Of a stretch of DNA of 64,000 bases, positions 46,716 through 57,177 are shown one piece after another (the stretch's first letter is position 1; every line of letters starts with the position of its first letter). The stretch is from an uncultured Gemmatimonadota bacterium (GTDB lineage: Bacteria > Gemmatimonadota > Gemmatimonadetes > Gemmatimonadales > Gemmatimonadaceae): positions 124,001 to 188,000 of the forward strand of contig CADEDA010000001.1 of NCBI GenBank assembly GCA_902825965.1, given 5' to 3'. The notes beneath the pieces were generated by a model. It saw only the letters and a list, made by a program, of their open reading frames with translations. It did not search any database and was not told the origin of the DNA. A program made the translations under genes and the position numbers.

Positions 46716-47335
46716 TTGTCATCCTCCGTCGCGGTCCGGAGGACGTAGGTCTGCACGTCGAAGTTCGCGGTCAGCACCCGTTCCTCGGCCGCCCGACGGC
46801 TGGCGGCGGTGTTCGCGTTGGCCCCGCGTGCCTGCCCACCGCCGCTGGCGGTGAGGGTCACGTTGGTCGGCACGATGATGCGGCGCAGCGACCCGATCGA
46901 GGCGAGCAGCTCGCCCACCCGGTGGTACGGCCCCTGGATCGAGATCCGGTACCGCATCGTGTCGAAGGTCTCGCCCTGCACCGTGGCGTTCGGGGAGAAG
47001 TTCGTGAACTCGAGCCCCGTGCGGCGCGCCGCGCCCAGGATCTGGTCGAGCAGCGCCGGCACTTCGTTGGAGTTCGGGATCAGCGTCCGCATCAGGTCGA
47101 GGTTGTCGCTCAGCGTCTTCGACTCGGCCCGGAGCTTGGTCTCGTTGCCGCGCGCGGCCAACGACGCGGCGCGCTGGTTGGATTCGTTGAGCTTCTCGAC
47201 GCGCTCGCGCTTGGTGGCGAGCACGGCCTCCGCGTCGCGCGTGCGGAAGTACCAGAATCCGATCGCGATGGCGATCCCGAGGACTCCGATGATCATCATG
47301 CGCTGGTCGCGCTGGTTGGTCGGCATTCCGGCCAT
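46712..47335 (-). CDS. pilO: Type IV pilus inner-membrane protein PilO
   Basis: A 207-residue protein. One membrane helix (about 13-30), a coiled-coil segment (about 35-90) and a C-terminal ferredoxin-like domain (about 90-200) fit PilO. A low-complexity insert GGGQARGANANTAAS lies near 160-180. It pairs with PilN in the periplasm to align the pilus machine. It lies 3 bp downstream of pilN and overlaps pilP. Confidence 0.9.
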   Translation of the reverse strand: MAGMPTNQRDQRMMIIGVLGIAIAIGFWYFRTRDAEAVLATKRERVEKLNESNQRAASLAARGNETKLRAESKTLSDNLDLMRTLIPNSNEVPALLDQILGAARRTGLEFTNFSPNATVQGETFDTMRYRISIQGPYHRVGELLASIGSLRRIIVPTNVTLTASGGGQARGANANTAASRRAAEERVLTANFDVQTYVLRTATEDDK

Positions 47336-47338
47336 GGC

Positions 47339-48031
47339 TTACCTCACCGCGATCGTCAAGGGAACCGTGCGGATCGCGGACGCTTCCGGCTTGACGTAGT
47401 TCATGTCGAACGTGAACTCGATCACGTCCTTGCCTTCCTGGCGCTCCGTCTTGGTCCCCTGGATCACGACGTTCTCAAGGAAGGGCGACGCTTCGAGCTG
47501 CTTGGCGAAGATCGTCACCGCCTGCACGTCCACCGTGATGCCGATGATGCGGATCGCCATCTTGGGCGCGAGGCCGGCCGCGACCTGCTCCGGCGTCACC
47601 GTCTGGCCGCCGCCGGACTGCGTCACCGACCGCAGCCACATGTAGGTCGGCAGGGCACGCGAGATCTCATCCATGATGTGCGGCCACACGAAGCGCTCGC
47701 CGTCGATCGCGGCGATCACCGCCATCTGCCGCACGATCGAGTCGCGCTGCGCCTCGAGCTTGCGGAACTCCTTGACCGTCACGTCGAACTTGGCGCTGTC
47801 CTGCACCGCGATGCGCTCCGCTTCCTCGAGCTGCGTGGTCTCGCGGCGCTGCGACCACTCGAGGTAGCCGATCGCCAGTGCCCCGATCGTCACGCCGCCG
47901 ATGGCGAAGCCGAGCCAGGGGTCCTTGAACCGCTCGGCGAACGAGCCGAACATCGCGCGGACGTCGACCGACGACGATCCGCTCGATTTCGTCTTCTTGC
48001 GCGCGCCGGGGAGGAGATTGATCTCGATCAT
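47339..48031 (-). CDS. pilN: Type IV pilus inner-membrane protein PilN
   Basis: A 230-residue protein starting MIEINLLPG, the conserved PilN motif that binds the groove of PilM. A membrane helix lies at about 40-60, followed by a coiled coil and a ferredoxin-like periplasmic domain. The cytoplasmic N-terminal part is about 20 residues longer than usual. It is 13 bp downstream of pilM. Confidence 0.92.
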   Translation of the reverse strand: MIEINLLPGARKKTKSSGSSSVDVRAMFGSFAERFKDPWLGFAIGGVTIGALAIGYLEWSQRRETTQLEEAERIAVQDSAKFDVTVKEFRKLEAQRDSIVRQMAVIAAIDGERFVWPHIMDEISRALPTYMWLRSVTQSGGGQTVTPEQVAAGLAPKMAIRIIGITVDVQAVTIFAKQLEASPFLENVVIQGTKTERQEGKDVIEFTFDMNYVKPEASAIRTVPLTIAVR

Positions 48032-48044
48032 CTGGGGTCCGGGC

Positions 48045-49088
48045 TCAGGCCGGCTGGCGAAGCGCCAGGCCGATGGGCAACATCATCAGGGGCGCGACCT
48101 CATCTGTGACGAGCGACTCGAAAGCACCGTCACGCACCACGAGGTTCGCCAGCGGGCTCGCCGGCTCCACCGGGAGGCGCAACCGCGCCGCCAGGGCATC
48201 GATGAGGCCCGGGGCCCGGGACCCACCGCCGCACACGTAGACCGCGCTCACCTGCGCGCCCGAGCGCGACGACGAGGCCAGGAAGGCCGCCGCACGCTCC
48301 ACGCCCACCGCGATCTCCTCGGCCCGCGTCTCGAACACCGCGTTCAGGTGCTCCGACTGGTCGTAGCCCTGCAACAGCGCCGCCGCCTCCTCCGCCCCGA
48401 GCCCGCGGTCACGCTGCAGGTCCTCGCGGAACCGACGCGTGCCGACCGTCAGGTCGCGCGTGAGGATCGGCACGCCGTCCTCGACGATGTTGATGTTGGT
48501 CACTTCATGACCGACGTTCACCAGCGCCACGATCCCGTTCATCGCTTCGGGATGGTTGCGCTCGAACGCGTTGTGCAGCGCGAACGCGTCCACGTCCACC
48601 GCGGCGGCCGAGAGGCCGGCATCGGTCAGGACGCGCACCTTCGCCTCGACCAGCTCGCGCTTCGCCGCCACCAGCAGCACGCTCATCTGGTCGTCCGTGC
48701 CGTTGGGGTCGAGGATCTGGAAGTCCAGCTCCACGGACTCCATGTCGAACGGCACGTGCTGCTCGGCTTCCCAGCGCATCAGCTCGCGCGCCTGCTGCTC
48801 CTTCACGCGCTCGATCTGGATCTTCTTGATGATGACGTCGCGGCCGCCCACCGCCGTGACCACGGCCTTCGCCGACACCCCGGCCTGCGCGAGGCAGGAC
48901 GAGATCGCGTCGGCGACGATGCCGGGATCCATGATCTCGCCTTCGACGATCGCGTCGGCGAGCAGCGGCGTCATCGCGACGCGCACGAGTTCCGGCTGCG
49001 ACTTGCCATGATCGATCACCGCGACCTTGATCAGGCCGGAGCCGATGTCGAGACCGATCGATGTCTTCTTGCGTCCAAAGAGCGCCAT
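48045..49088 (-). CDS. pilM: Type IV pilus actin-like ATPase PilM
   Basis: A 347-residue actin/FtsA-fold protein. SIGLDIGSGLIKVAVIDHGK is the first phosphate-binding loop, ALVNVGHEVTNINIVEDG the second, and VYVCGGGSRAPGL the adenosine motif. It binds PilN on the cytoplasmic side. It heads pilMNOPQ; the 296 bp upstream must contain the operon's promoter. Confidence 0.95.
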   Translation of the reverse strand: MALFGRKKTSIGLDIGSGLIKVAVIDHGKSQPELVRVAMTPLLADAIVEGEIMDPGIVADAISSCLAQAGVSAKAVVTAVGGRDVIIKKIQIERVKEQQARELMRWEAEQHVPFDMESVELDFQILDPNGTDDQMSVLLVAAKRELVEAKVRVLTDAGLSAAAVDVDAFALHNAFERNHPEAMNGIVALVNVGHEVTNINIVEDGVPILTRDLTVGTRRFREDLQRDRGLGAEEAAALLQGYDQSEHLNAVFETRAEEIAVGVERAAAFLASSSRSGAQVSAVYVCGGGSRAPGLIDALAARLRLPVEPASPLANLVVRDGAFESLVTDEVAPLMMLPIGLALRQPA

Positions 49089-49384
49089 AGGGTACCCGTG
49101 TGGCGACCAGCGAGTCGATTGCGCGTGGGGGCGAAGAACTTGTGACTCGCCCTCCGCAGGGTCAATACAGCACGGAACTTGTGGTCTCCGTACCGCTTGC
49201 CAGAGCTACACGAACGGCGGTCACAGGAAGTAACGACGCCCCCCGAGCCGCCGGGCCGCACGCCGGCGGCCGCCCGGCCGCAGCCCGGCCGCAGCCCCGC
49301 CGCAGCCCGGGCGCAACCCGGGCGCCGCCCCCGGCCCCGCCGCGCGCCTCTCCCCGGCCGCCCAAGACCCGGAGCCGGCCGCCG
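49089..49384. other. Intergenic region upstream of pilM
   Basis: No convincing gene is present. On the minus strand an isolated TTGACC near 49160-49165 has no well-placed -10. No sigma-54 match was found. The distal half is extremely GC-rich and carries the 11-bp tandem repeat described separately. The pilM promoter should lie here but I cannot place it. Confidence 0.5.
49276..49320. repeat. 11-bp GC-rich tandem repeat
   Basis: About four degenerate copies of GGCCGCAGCCC occur in a row (49276, 49287, 49299 and 49310). They lie between the pilM start and the 3' end of the minor prepilin cluster. Strong structure is likely; no function can be assigned. Confidence 0.65.
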
Positions 49385-49849
49385 TCAGCCCTCCGGGTGC
49401 CCCTCCCGCCACGCCGGGCCCGACGGCAGCAGCCGGGTCGCCTCAGGACACCCGTACAGGCCGCCCACCAGCCGGCCGCTGTCCGGCCGCAGCAACAGCC
49501 GATCGCGCTCGCGCCCACCCGTTCGCCCCCGGCCCTCCACCTCCGCCAGCACCAGACCAGACCCGAGATGACGCCAGGTGACGACGTAGCGCCCGCCGTC
49601 CAGCGCCTGGCCCGTCGCCACCACCTCGGCCAGCGGCGGACGGACGCACAGGCTGGCGAGTGCGGCGGGGCGTGCGGCCCGGCGATGTCCCTCGAGCCGC
49701 GCCGCGTGCGCGCGCAGCCGATCCGCCGCGAGCATCGCCACTCGCCACTCCTGCACCGCGTCGAACAGCGCGAGCCCCGAGAGGAGGCCGAGCGCGGTCA
49801 TCGCCGCGAGTGCGATCGGCAGCGCGATCCCGCGTCTACGGCTCACCAT
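49385..49849 (-). CDS. PilX/GspK-like minor prepilin
   Basis: A 154-residue protein with a type III-like leader: VSRRRG followed by the hydrophobic helix IALPIALAAMTALGLLSGLALF. The residue five after the cleavage Gly is not Glu, as in PilX/GspK-class minor pilins. The C-terminal part is short, with two Cys residues that might pair. It overlaps the PilW-like gene by 14 bp and is last in the minor-pilin operon. Confidence 0.75.
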   Translation of the reverse strand: MVSRRRGIALPIALAAMTALGLLSGLALFDAVQEWRVAMLAADRLRAHAARLEGHRRAARPAALASLCVRPPLAEVVATGQALDGGRYVVTWRHLGSGLVLAEVEGRGRTGGRERDRLLLRPDSGRLVGGLYGCPEATRLLPSGPAWREGHPEG

Positions 49850-50642
49850 CGATGTCCCTCGCGATGCGGCGGCGGAGTGGCGGACGGGTGCGGTCGTATC
49901 GGACCTCCAGACCCACCCCGCCGCTGTCCACCTGCACCCGGAACCCGCCGTGCGCGGCCGAGAGCAGCGGACCGGCGATCGGCTGGACCACACCGCAGAG
50001 TCCGCCCGCACAGCGACGCCAGCCGAGCATCCACTCTCCGGCTGAGCGATACAGCACCAGTCGCCCGGGGCGATGGACCCGCACCGGCGTCCCGGCCGAC
50101 GGTGACGCGCTGCCGTCCAGCCGCAGGCCCGTCCTGGCACGCGCGCCGTCGGTCGCCGCCACGTACAGCCCCACCGGGCAGGCCGCCCCGGCAGCGACCG
50201 AGAACACCGAATCGATGCGCGCCTCACGCCACGCCACGACACCCGTGAGGGAATCGACGGCACGCCAACGCAGCAGGTCCCCGGGCTCGACGCGTTGCGC
50301 GGCACTCATGAAACCGCTGCTGAACGGCGACTCCGGAGGCAACACGGCATCGCCGGCGATGCGGTCGCAGCTCACGCCCGTCGCGATGGGCAGCCGGAAA
50401 TCGATCGCGGTGTCACCGACGGCGGTCGGCTGCGAGGCGTCCTGCACCATGGCGGTGGCGATCGCGATCGCCTCGCGCGCACCGCGCGCCGCCCGCGCCT
50501 CACGCTCCGTCGTCAGCATGGTCTGCTGTGCGCGTCGGAGGGCGCTGGCCGCCGCGACCGCCAGCACGCTCATCAGCGCGAGCGCGCAGAGCGCTTCCAC
50601 GAGCAGGTGCCCGCGTCTCCTGGGCACGCGCGTCTCACTCAC
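49836..50642 (-). CDS. PilW-like minor prepilin
   Basis: A 268-residue protein. The leader peptide VSETRVPRRRG is followed by HLLVEALCALALMSVLAVAA, a prepilin helix with Glu at position 5. The long C-terminal beta domain with several Cys residues fits PilW-class minor pilins. GTG 50642 overlaps the PilV-like stop and keeps a short leader; a second in-frame GTG at 50627 is possible. Confidence 0.78.
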   Translation of the reverse strand: MSETRVPRRRGHLLVEALCALALMSVLAVAAASALRRAQQTMLTTEREARAARGAREAIAIATAMVQDASQPTAVGDTAIDFRLPIATGVSCDRIAGDAVLPPESPFSSGFMSAAQRVEPGDLLRWRAVDSLTGVVAWREARIDSVFSVAAGAACPVGLYVAATDGARARTGLRLDGSASPSAGTPVRVHRPGRLVLYRSAGEWMLGWRRCAGGLCGVVQPIAGPLLSAAHGGFRVQVDSGGVGLEVRYDRTRPPLRRRIARDIDGEP

Positions 50643-50982
50643 ACGCACGGCGCGCGGCGAACACCACACGCTCCTCGCCGGCGAACGTCCGCACCACTGC
50701 GCGGCCGCGCAGCGTGGCACCCGTGGAGTCCCGGCGGACGGTCCACCGCTCGCGCGCGGCAAGCGAGTCGACGAGGAGCACCGTGTCGCGCAGCGGACAG
50801 CTCCCGCGCCCGAACCAGCGCAGCCGCTCCTCCGCACGCTCGGCGGCCGACTCCAGCGCATCCGCGCGCAACCGCAGCCGCGTCGCGGCCACGAACGCCG
50901 ACATCGCACCACCGATCCCGACGGCCAACAGCACCGCCGCGACCAACACTTCGATGAGTGTCACTCCTTGGCGCAGTCGCAT
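50635..50982 (-). CDS. PilV-like minor prepilin
   Basis: A 115-residue prepilin. The leader MRLRQG is followed by VTLIEVLVAAVLLAVGIG, with the conserved Glu5. A helical stem and a short Cys-containing head follow. It is first in the three-gene minor-pilin operon, overlapping the PilW-like gene by 8 bp. Minor pilins prime pilus assembly. Confidence 0.82.
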   Translation of the reverse strand: MRLRQGVTLIEVLVAAVLLAVGIGGAMSAFVAATRLRLRADALESAAERAEERLRWFGRGSCPLRDTVLLVDSLAARERWTVRRDSTGATLRGRAVVRTFAGEERVVFAARRACE

Positions 50983-51050
50983 GCCCGATGATCACACCCG
51001 GCAGCGGATCCCTGCGCCCATCCCATCGCGCGCCGTCCCATTTCCCCGCT

Positions 51051-51073
51051 CCACCATCCACCATCCACCATCC
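51051..51073. repeat. 7-bp tandem repeat
   Basis: Three exact copies of CCACCAT (51051-51071) plus two extra bases lie between the minor pilin operon and the pilA terminator. It is non-coding and too short to assign a role. Confidence 0.7.
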
Positions 51074-51081
51074 CCGAACGG

Positions 51082-51112
51082 AAAACGGGCCGGGCGATCT
51101 CTCGCCCGACCC
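51082..51112 (-). terminator. Intrinsic terminator of pilA
   Basis: On the minus strand an 11-bp stem (GGGTCGGGCGA with TCGCCCGGCCC, one T-G wobble, loop GAGA) is followed by CGTTTTCC. It lies 28 bp after the pilA stop, so the pilin message should end here, separating it from the minor-pilin operon. Confidence 0.85.
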
Positions 51113-51139
51113 GTCTCCCCGTCAGAGCTGACGTCTAGC

Positions 51140-51508
51140 TTACGCGTCGCAAACCGGCTCGCCGTCGCGCGTGCCCGAGCCCACCGTGATCTGGCAGGTC
51201 TTGGTCGTGCCACCCGGGTACGACACCGAGGCCGAGAAGCCACCGGTCGTCGGGGTGATCGTGCCGAGGGTCACGCCCGTCGAGGTGCGGAAGGCGTTCG
51301 ACGAGAGCGTCGAGGTGTACTGCGCCCACTCGGCGAAGTAGGCCTCTTCGGCCGTCACGAGGTTGCGAAGGTCGGACTTCATGGCGGTCAGGTACGCCTT
51401 CTCCTTCGTGTTCGCGAACTTCGGGATCGCGATCGCGGCCAGGATGCCGATGATGACGACGACGATCAGAAGTTCGATCAGGGTGAAGCCCTTCTTGTTG
51501 CTCAGCAT
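51140..51508 (-). CDS. pilA: Major type IV pilin
   Basis: A 122-residue type IVa prepilin. The leader MLSNKKG is cleaved before [20 protein letters not shown], with Glu5. The head domain is Ser/Thr-rich ([15 protein letters not shown]) and ends with a Cys-bounded loop ([16 protein letters not shown]), the usual D-region disulphide. It is monocistronic: a sigma-54-type promoter lies upstream and an intrinsic terminator downstream. GGAG is about 9 nt before the ATG. Confidence 0.95.
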   Translation of the reverse strand: MLSNKKGFTLIELLIVVVIIGILAAIAIPKFANTKEKAYLTAMKSDLRNLVTAEEAYFAEWAQYTSTLSSNAFRTSTGVTLGTITPTTGGFSASVSYPGGTTKTCQITVGSGTRDGEPVCDA

Positions 51509-51568
51509 TGTTGTCTACTCCGCGGGAGGGATGGATGGTGGCGGGTGTCTTGCCGAATGCATGAAAGG

Positions 51569-51583
51569 GCAAGAACCCTGCCA
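51569..51583 (-). promoter_or_regulatory. Sigma-54 (-24/-12) promoter of pilA
   Basis: On the minus strand TGGCA-N6-TTGC (51583-51569) matches the -24/-12 consensus with exact spacing. The predicted start is near 51557, giving a leader of about 49 nt. The PilR-type sigma-54 activator is encoded 4 kb upstream. Confidence 0.8.
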
Positions 51584-51586
51584 AGG

Positions 51587-51602
51587 TTGGCCAAGAGGCC
51601 AA
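51587..51602. promoter_or_regulatory. Inverted repeat just upstream of the pilA -24 element
   Basis: TTGGCC-AAGA-GGCCAA is a perfect 6-bp-arm inverted repeat starting four bases upstream of the -24 box. It could bind a regulator, or be a 3' structure of the upstream gene that ends at 51634. It is close to the promoter for a classical enhancer-binding site. Confidence 0.4.
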
Positions 51603-51633
51603 GGTGCTGCCGCGCAAAGACTTGCGAGGGGTT

Positions 51634-53454
51634 CTACTGGTCACGCCCCGGGCCCGACCCCGGTTCCGGCACCGATTCTGGCATTCTGCGGCTGGTCAGA
51701 CTGGCCGGCGGCTTCAATAGAAAGACCGGGACCCTCAGCCGGGCATCCGACTTGGACCACGGCTTCCCTTCCCGGTACCACCGGTTTCGAGCATCCACAG
51801 TATCGGTCGCCACCAACGAAGATTCAGCCTTCTGGAGGATGAGCCCGAAGCTCCCCGAAGAGAAGCCGCTCGCCAGTCCCTTGAGCGCTTCGCTGCGTGC
51901 GTCGCTGAGCCGACGCACCTCGATGAGGCAGGCCGCACGTCCGATCGACGCCACCTCCGCGTCCTTCCGCGCCTTGAGCACCTTCTCGTAGTAGCCCAGG
52001 GCCTCGGGGCAGCGATCCTCGAAGTGCAGGACGCGTGCGAGCGAGAGTTCCAGCAGGTCGTACCCCGGATACAGCGAATCGGCGATCCGCAGGTGGTGCT
52101 CGGCCCGCTCCCACGACGCTGAGGCCCCGAAGAGTTCGCCGAGCGCATGATGGGCCTTGTAGTTGTTCGGCGCATCCACCACCAGCGTCGAGAACACGGT
52201 CGCGTTGTCCTCCCAGGCGCGCTGCCGATCCGCGCTCTGCACCACCGCCGCCAGCAGCAGCGCGCCCGCCGCGAAGGCCATGAGGCGCTGCACCGATGGC
52301 TTCGCCTCGGTCGCCGCCCAGGCGCGTACGCGCACCGCGAGATGTGCGAGCACGAGCACCGCCGCGAGGCTCGGCAGGAACAGCGTGCGCTCCGCGACCA
52401 GCAACCCGGTGGCGATCAGGATGTTGGACGTGGGCCCGAGCGTGAGCGCGAACCAGCCGAACGCGAACGCGATCACGCGGTCGCGGCGCCAGGCCCAGAA
52501 CGCCACGGCGGCCAGCACGAGCAGCCAGCAGGCCCCGACCACGTGCCGCAGGTCCGGCGACGTGAGCACGGGGATCATCGGCGGCGAGTAGTCGGCATAG
52601 AGCTTCGCCGGCCAGAACAGCAGCCGCAGGAACTCCGGCACGAGGGCGAGCATCACCCACAGCCGCTGCCCCATCGCAAGGCCCTCGAGCGCCGGATGCG
52701 GTGCATCGCCCGCGAAGCCCGAGAGGATCGACATGCGCAGCACGACGTACGCCCCGATCAGCACCACCAGCAGCCGCACCAGCGTGCGCTGACGCGTGCG
52801 CAGGAGCGCGGTCGTCGCCGCATCGGACGCAGGGAAGCGCCCACCACGGAACATCACCTCGGCGAGCAGCAGCAGCGTGGGCAGCACGATGCCGTGTTCC
52901 TTGGAGAGCAACGCCGCGACCTGGCAGCCGACGATCGTCGCGATACCGCCGACGGTGAGCGTGCCGCGCGTGCGGTCGCGCAGGTACACGGTCACGGCGA
53001 TCAACATCGGCAGGCCGGCCAGCATCTCCGACTGGCCCACGACGTTCGCCACCGCCTCCACATGCACAGGGTGTGCGGCGAACACCAGCGCGCCGAGCAG
53101 GGCGGCCCAGGCGGGCAGCAACTGGCGCAGCAGGGCCAGCACCGCGAGGGCACAGCAGAGGTACAGCAGCACGTTCGCGAGGTGGAACGGCCAGGGTGCG
53201 CCGCCGCCGATCACGCGTTCGATGGCGAAGGCGATGACGGTGAGCGGCCGATAGAGCGAGTTGCCGCGGTTCTGGCCCCAATAGGTGCCCGTGAGGTAGT
53301 CCCAGAAGCCCTGGAACTCCTGCACCATCGGGTTCTCGACGATGATCGGGATGTCATCGTACGCGAAGCCATTGCCGAGCCCCGTGGCCGAGGACGCCAG
53401 CGCGACGGCCGCGACCAGGGCGATGCTCCACCACGCCGACCGCGTCGCGGTCAT
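51634..53454 (-). CDS. TMTC-like polytopic membrane protein with C-terminal TPR region
   Basis: A 606-residue protein. About ten to eleven membrane helices fill residues 8-410. The first loop has the GFAYDDIPIIVENPMV motif of TMTC/DUF1736 GT-C proteins, with the acidic pair DD. TPR-like helices follow (about 425-590, NNYKAHHALGELFGASASWERAE). Eukaryotic TMTC proteins O-mannosylate targets; a glycosyltransferase role here is inference. It overlaps the GT2 gene by 4 bp and is the last gene before pilA. Confidence 0.85.
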   Translation of the reverse strand: MTATRSAWWSIALVAAVALASSATGLGNGFAYDDIPIIVENPMVQEFQGFWDYLTGTYWGQNRGNSLYRPLTVIAFAIERVIGGGAPWPFHLANVLLYLCCALAVLALLRQLLPAWAALLGALVFAAHPVHVEAVANVVGQSEMLAGLPMLIAVTVYLRDRTRGTLTVGGIATIVGCQVAALLSKEHGIVLPTLLLLAEVMFRGGRFPASDAATTALLRTRQRTLVRLLVVLIGAYVVLRMSILSGFAGDAPHPALEGLAMGQRLWVMLALVPEFLRLLFWPAKLYADYSPPMIPVLTSPDLRHVVGACWLLVLAAVAFWAWRRDRVIAFAFGWFALTLGPTSNILIATGLLVAERTLFLPSLAAVLVLAHLAVRVRAWAATEAKPSVQRLMAFAAGALLLAAVVQSADRQRAWEDNATVFSTLVVDAPNNYKAHHALGELFGASASWERAEHHLRIADSLYPGYDLLELSLARVLHFEDRCPEALGYYEKVLKARKDAEVASIGRAACLIEVRRLSDARSEALKGLASGFSSGSFGLILQKAESSLVATDTVDARNRWYREGKPWSKSDARLRVPVFLLKPPASLTSRRMPESVPEPGSGPGRDQ

Positions 53455-54212
53455 CGCGAGAAGTTGTAGCGGATGATGTGCCCGATGGCCGCGACACCGT
53501 CCTTCCAGCCGATCTTCTTGCCCTCGGCGTAGGTGCGGCCCGAGTACGAGATCGGCACCTCGTAGATGCGCGCCTTGGCCTGCGCCAGCCGCGCCGTCAC
53601 CTCCGGCTCGAAACCAAAGCGGTTCGACGTGAGGTGCAACGACCGCGCCAGCTCGCCACGGATCGCCTTGTAGCAGGTCTCCATGTCGGTCAGGTTGAGG
53701 TTCGTCAGCATGTTGCTGAACGTCGTCAGCACGGTGTTGCCCACCGAGTGCCAGAAGTAGAGCACGCGATGCGGGCCGCCGAGGAAGCGCGAGCCGAACA
53801 CCGCGTCGGCGCGGCCGTCGATGATCGGCTGCAACAGCACCGGCCAGTCGGCCGGATCGTACTCGAGGTCGGCGTCCTGCACGATCACGACATTGCCCGT
53901 GCTGGCCGCGAGGGCGGTGCGGATGGCCGCGCCCTTGCCACGGTTGACGGCGTGGAACTCGAGCACGTCGATCCGCCCGGCGGCCTTGAGCTGCTCGAGC
54001 CGCTCCCGCGTGCCGTCGCTCGAGCAGTCGTCCACGCAGATCACCTGCTTGCGCACCGGGACCGAGTGCACCTCGTCGAGGATGCGGTCGATCGTGTTGC
54101 GCTCGTTGTACACCGGGATCAGCACTGAGAGGATGAGCTCCTCGGCGGGCAACGGCGTGCGCCCGCGGACGCGGGCGATGGCGGCGGTGGAGTTGGGGGT
54201 CAGCGTGTTCAT
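53451..54212 (-). CDS. Family 2 glycosyltransferase, polyprenyl-phosphate mannose/glucose synthase-like
   Basis: A 253-residue GT2 enzyme: LSVLIPVYNERNTIDRIL start, VDDCSSDGT, and the DxD-type motif QDADLEYDPAD, then METCYKAIRGELARSL typical of DPM1-like synthases. It lacks C-terminal membrane helices. It should transfer a sugar from a nucleotide donor to polyprenyl phosphate. It lies between two GT-C membrane proteins with 4-bp overlaps, suggesting that it charges the lipid carrier they use. Confidence 0.9.
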   Translation of the reverse strand: MNTLTPNSTAAIARVRGRTPLPAEELILSVLIPVYNERNTIDRILDEVHSVPVRKQVICVDDCSSDGTRERLEQLKAAGRIDVLEFHAVNRGKGAAIRTALAASTGNVVIVQDADLEYDPADWPVLLQPIIDGRADAVFGSRFLGGPHRVLYFWHSVGNTVLTTFSNMLTNLNLTDMETCYKAIRGELARSLHLTSNRFGFEPEVTARLAQAKARIYEVPISYSGRTYAEGKKIGWKDGVAAIGHIIRYNFSR

Positions 54213-55800
54213 GGGGTGATCACCTTGAGCGTGCGCACGGGGAGTCCGGGGGGCGATACATCGACGAGACGACGTCCCTCGCCGAGCCTGGCGGCGAGCA
54301 GGGGTTGGTAGAAGGGGCCGGCCTGCATCACCACGTAGGCCGCCGGACGGAACCGGCGGTCGATCCGCTCCAGCTCGTCCTGATGGTCGGCCGGCGACTT
54401 GTCCCGCACGTGTTCCTGCGGCGTGAGGATCTCCACCGGGAGCACGTGCAGGCCGGAGTACAGGGCGACGAGTGGCGCGAGTTCGGCGGCGATGACCTTG
54501 TCATCGAGTGACGCATCGAGGTTCACGTGGCGCACGAACGGCACCGCCGCGGAGGTCATGCTCGCGGAGGCGCTGGACTCCCAGCCCTTGGCGAGCCCGC
54601 GCAGCGAGTAGGACGTGTGCCCGGCGGCGACGAGCACCGCGACGGCGGTGACCACCTGCGCCAGCGCCCGGCGGTCCGCCCGCATCGCCCACTGCCAGAG
54701 CGTCACGAGTCCGGCGGCCGCGATCACCAGCAGCAGCGGCCACATGACCCAGAGGAACCGATCCACCCAGAACGGCCAGACGACGACCACGAACAGGTAG
54801 CCCCCGAGTCCGAGCACGGTCACCGGCGCCCGTCCGCGCCTCGCCAGCACGACCATGCCGGCGGCGAAGCTCGCCAGCGCCAGCCCCGCCGACAGGTGCC
54901 GCCAGATGCCCTCCGTGGTCGGCGAGGTGAGCACGCCGATCATCCGCCAGGTCGCCTCGATGTTCTTGGCCAGCACCGCCTGCGCGAACGACCAGCCGCT
55001 GTCGCGGTACCCGCCGACGACCCACTCGAGGTACGGCCCGTACGACCCACGGAGCTCGTCCGGGAACCCCGGGGAGGCCTGCCAGACGAACCATTGCCAC
55101 GGAAGGAGCAGCAGCACGGTCACCACCGCGAACACCGCGCACTCCTTCCAGCGCCGCTCCCACACCAACAGCATCACCCCGGCGACGAGCACCACGCCGC
55201 CGAGCGTGCGCACGAGCACCAACAGCGCGACCAGCACCGCCGCGAGCACGGCGACCCGCACCCCGCCCTCGCGCACCATCCGTTCGGCCACCACCAGCGT
55301 GGGGAGCAGCAGCGCGAGGAAGAGCGGCTCGGAGAGCAGCAGGTTGGTGAGCAGCAGCATCGGAACGCTCACCGTCGCCGCCACCGCGACCGACGTCGCG
55401 ACCCACCACGGCAGGCCGAACTGGCGCCGCCCCACCTGCACGGTGAGGGCGGCCGCGGCGGCGAGGATGAAGGGGTTGATCAGCTTGAGCCACGAGATGT
55501 TCGCCGGGAACGCCGGCCCCACCTTCCACACGGCCGCGAGCAGCATCGGCCACACGGGGGGATAGTGGATGGCCGGCGGCGTACCCGGCAGGTGCGGATA
55601 CACGTAGCCCTGCCCTTCCGCCAGCGCCTTGGCGGTGAGCAGGTAGATGCCGTCGTCGTTGAACACGCCGATCGGATCCGAGGTCATCGTCATCAGCGCG
55701 GCGAGCAGCGCGACGAGGGCCGCGATCCAGGGCGCACGCTGCTCCACCACCGCCCAACGCGAGGACGGCGCAGCCGCGGGCGGGGCGGGGGTCGGCGAGG

Positions 55801-55804
<4 letters not shown>
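54209..55804 (-). CDS. GT-C (GT39/ArnT-like) membrane glycosyltransferase
   Basis: A 531-residue protein with about eleven membrane segments (25-425). The first loop contains IGVFNDDGIYLLTAKALAEG with the acidic DD pair and HYPPVWPMLLA, as in PMT/ArnT-like enzymes. A soluble C-terminal domain (about 430-531) follows. GTG 55804 overlaps the PilR-like stop (GTGA). It probably uses polyprenyl-phosphate sugar made by the next gene. Confidence 0.85.

Positions 55805-57173
<1,369 letters not shown>

Positions 57174-57177
<4 letters not shown>

Noticed and set aside
49089-49240. Sigma-54 promoter for pilM
   Set aside because: A TGGCAAG stretch is present on the minus strand but no correctly spaced GC-containing -12 element follows.
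49260-49330. CRISPR-like repeat array
   Set aside because: Units are only 11 bp, directly adjacent and degenerate, with no spacers and no cas genes in the window.
49162-49518. Possible extra coding frame upstream of pilM
   Set aside because: It is low-complexity, out of frame with the prepilin gene and runs through the tandem repeat.
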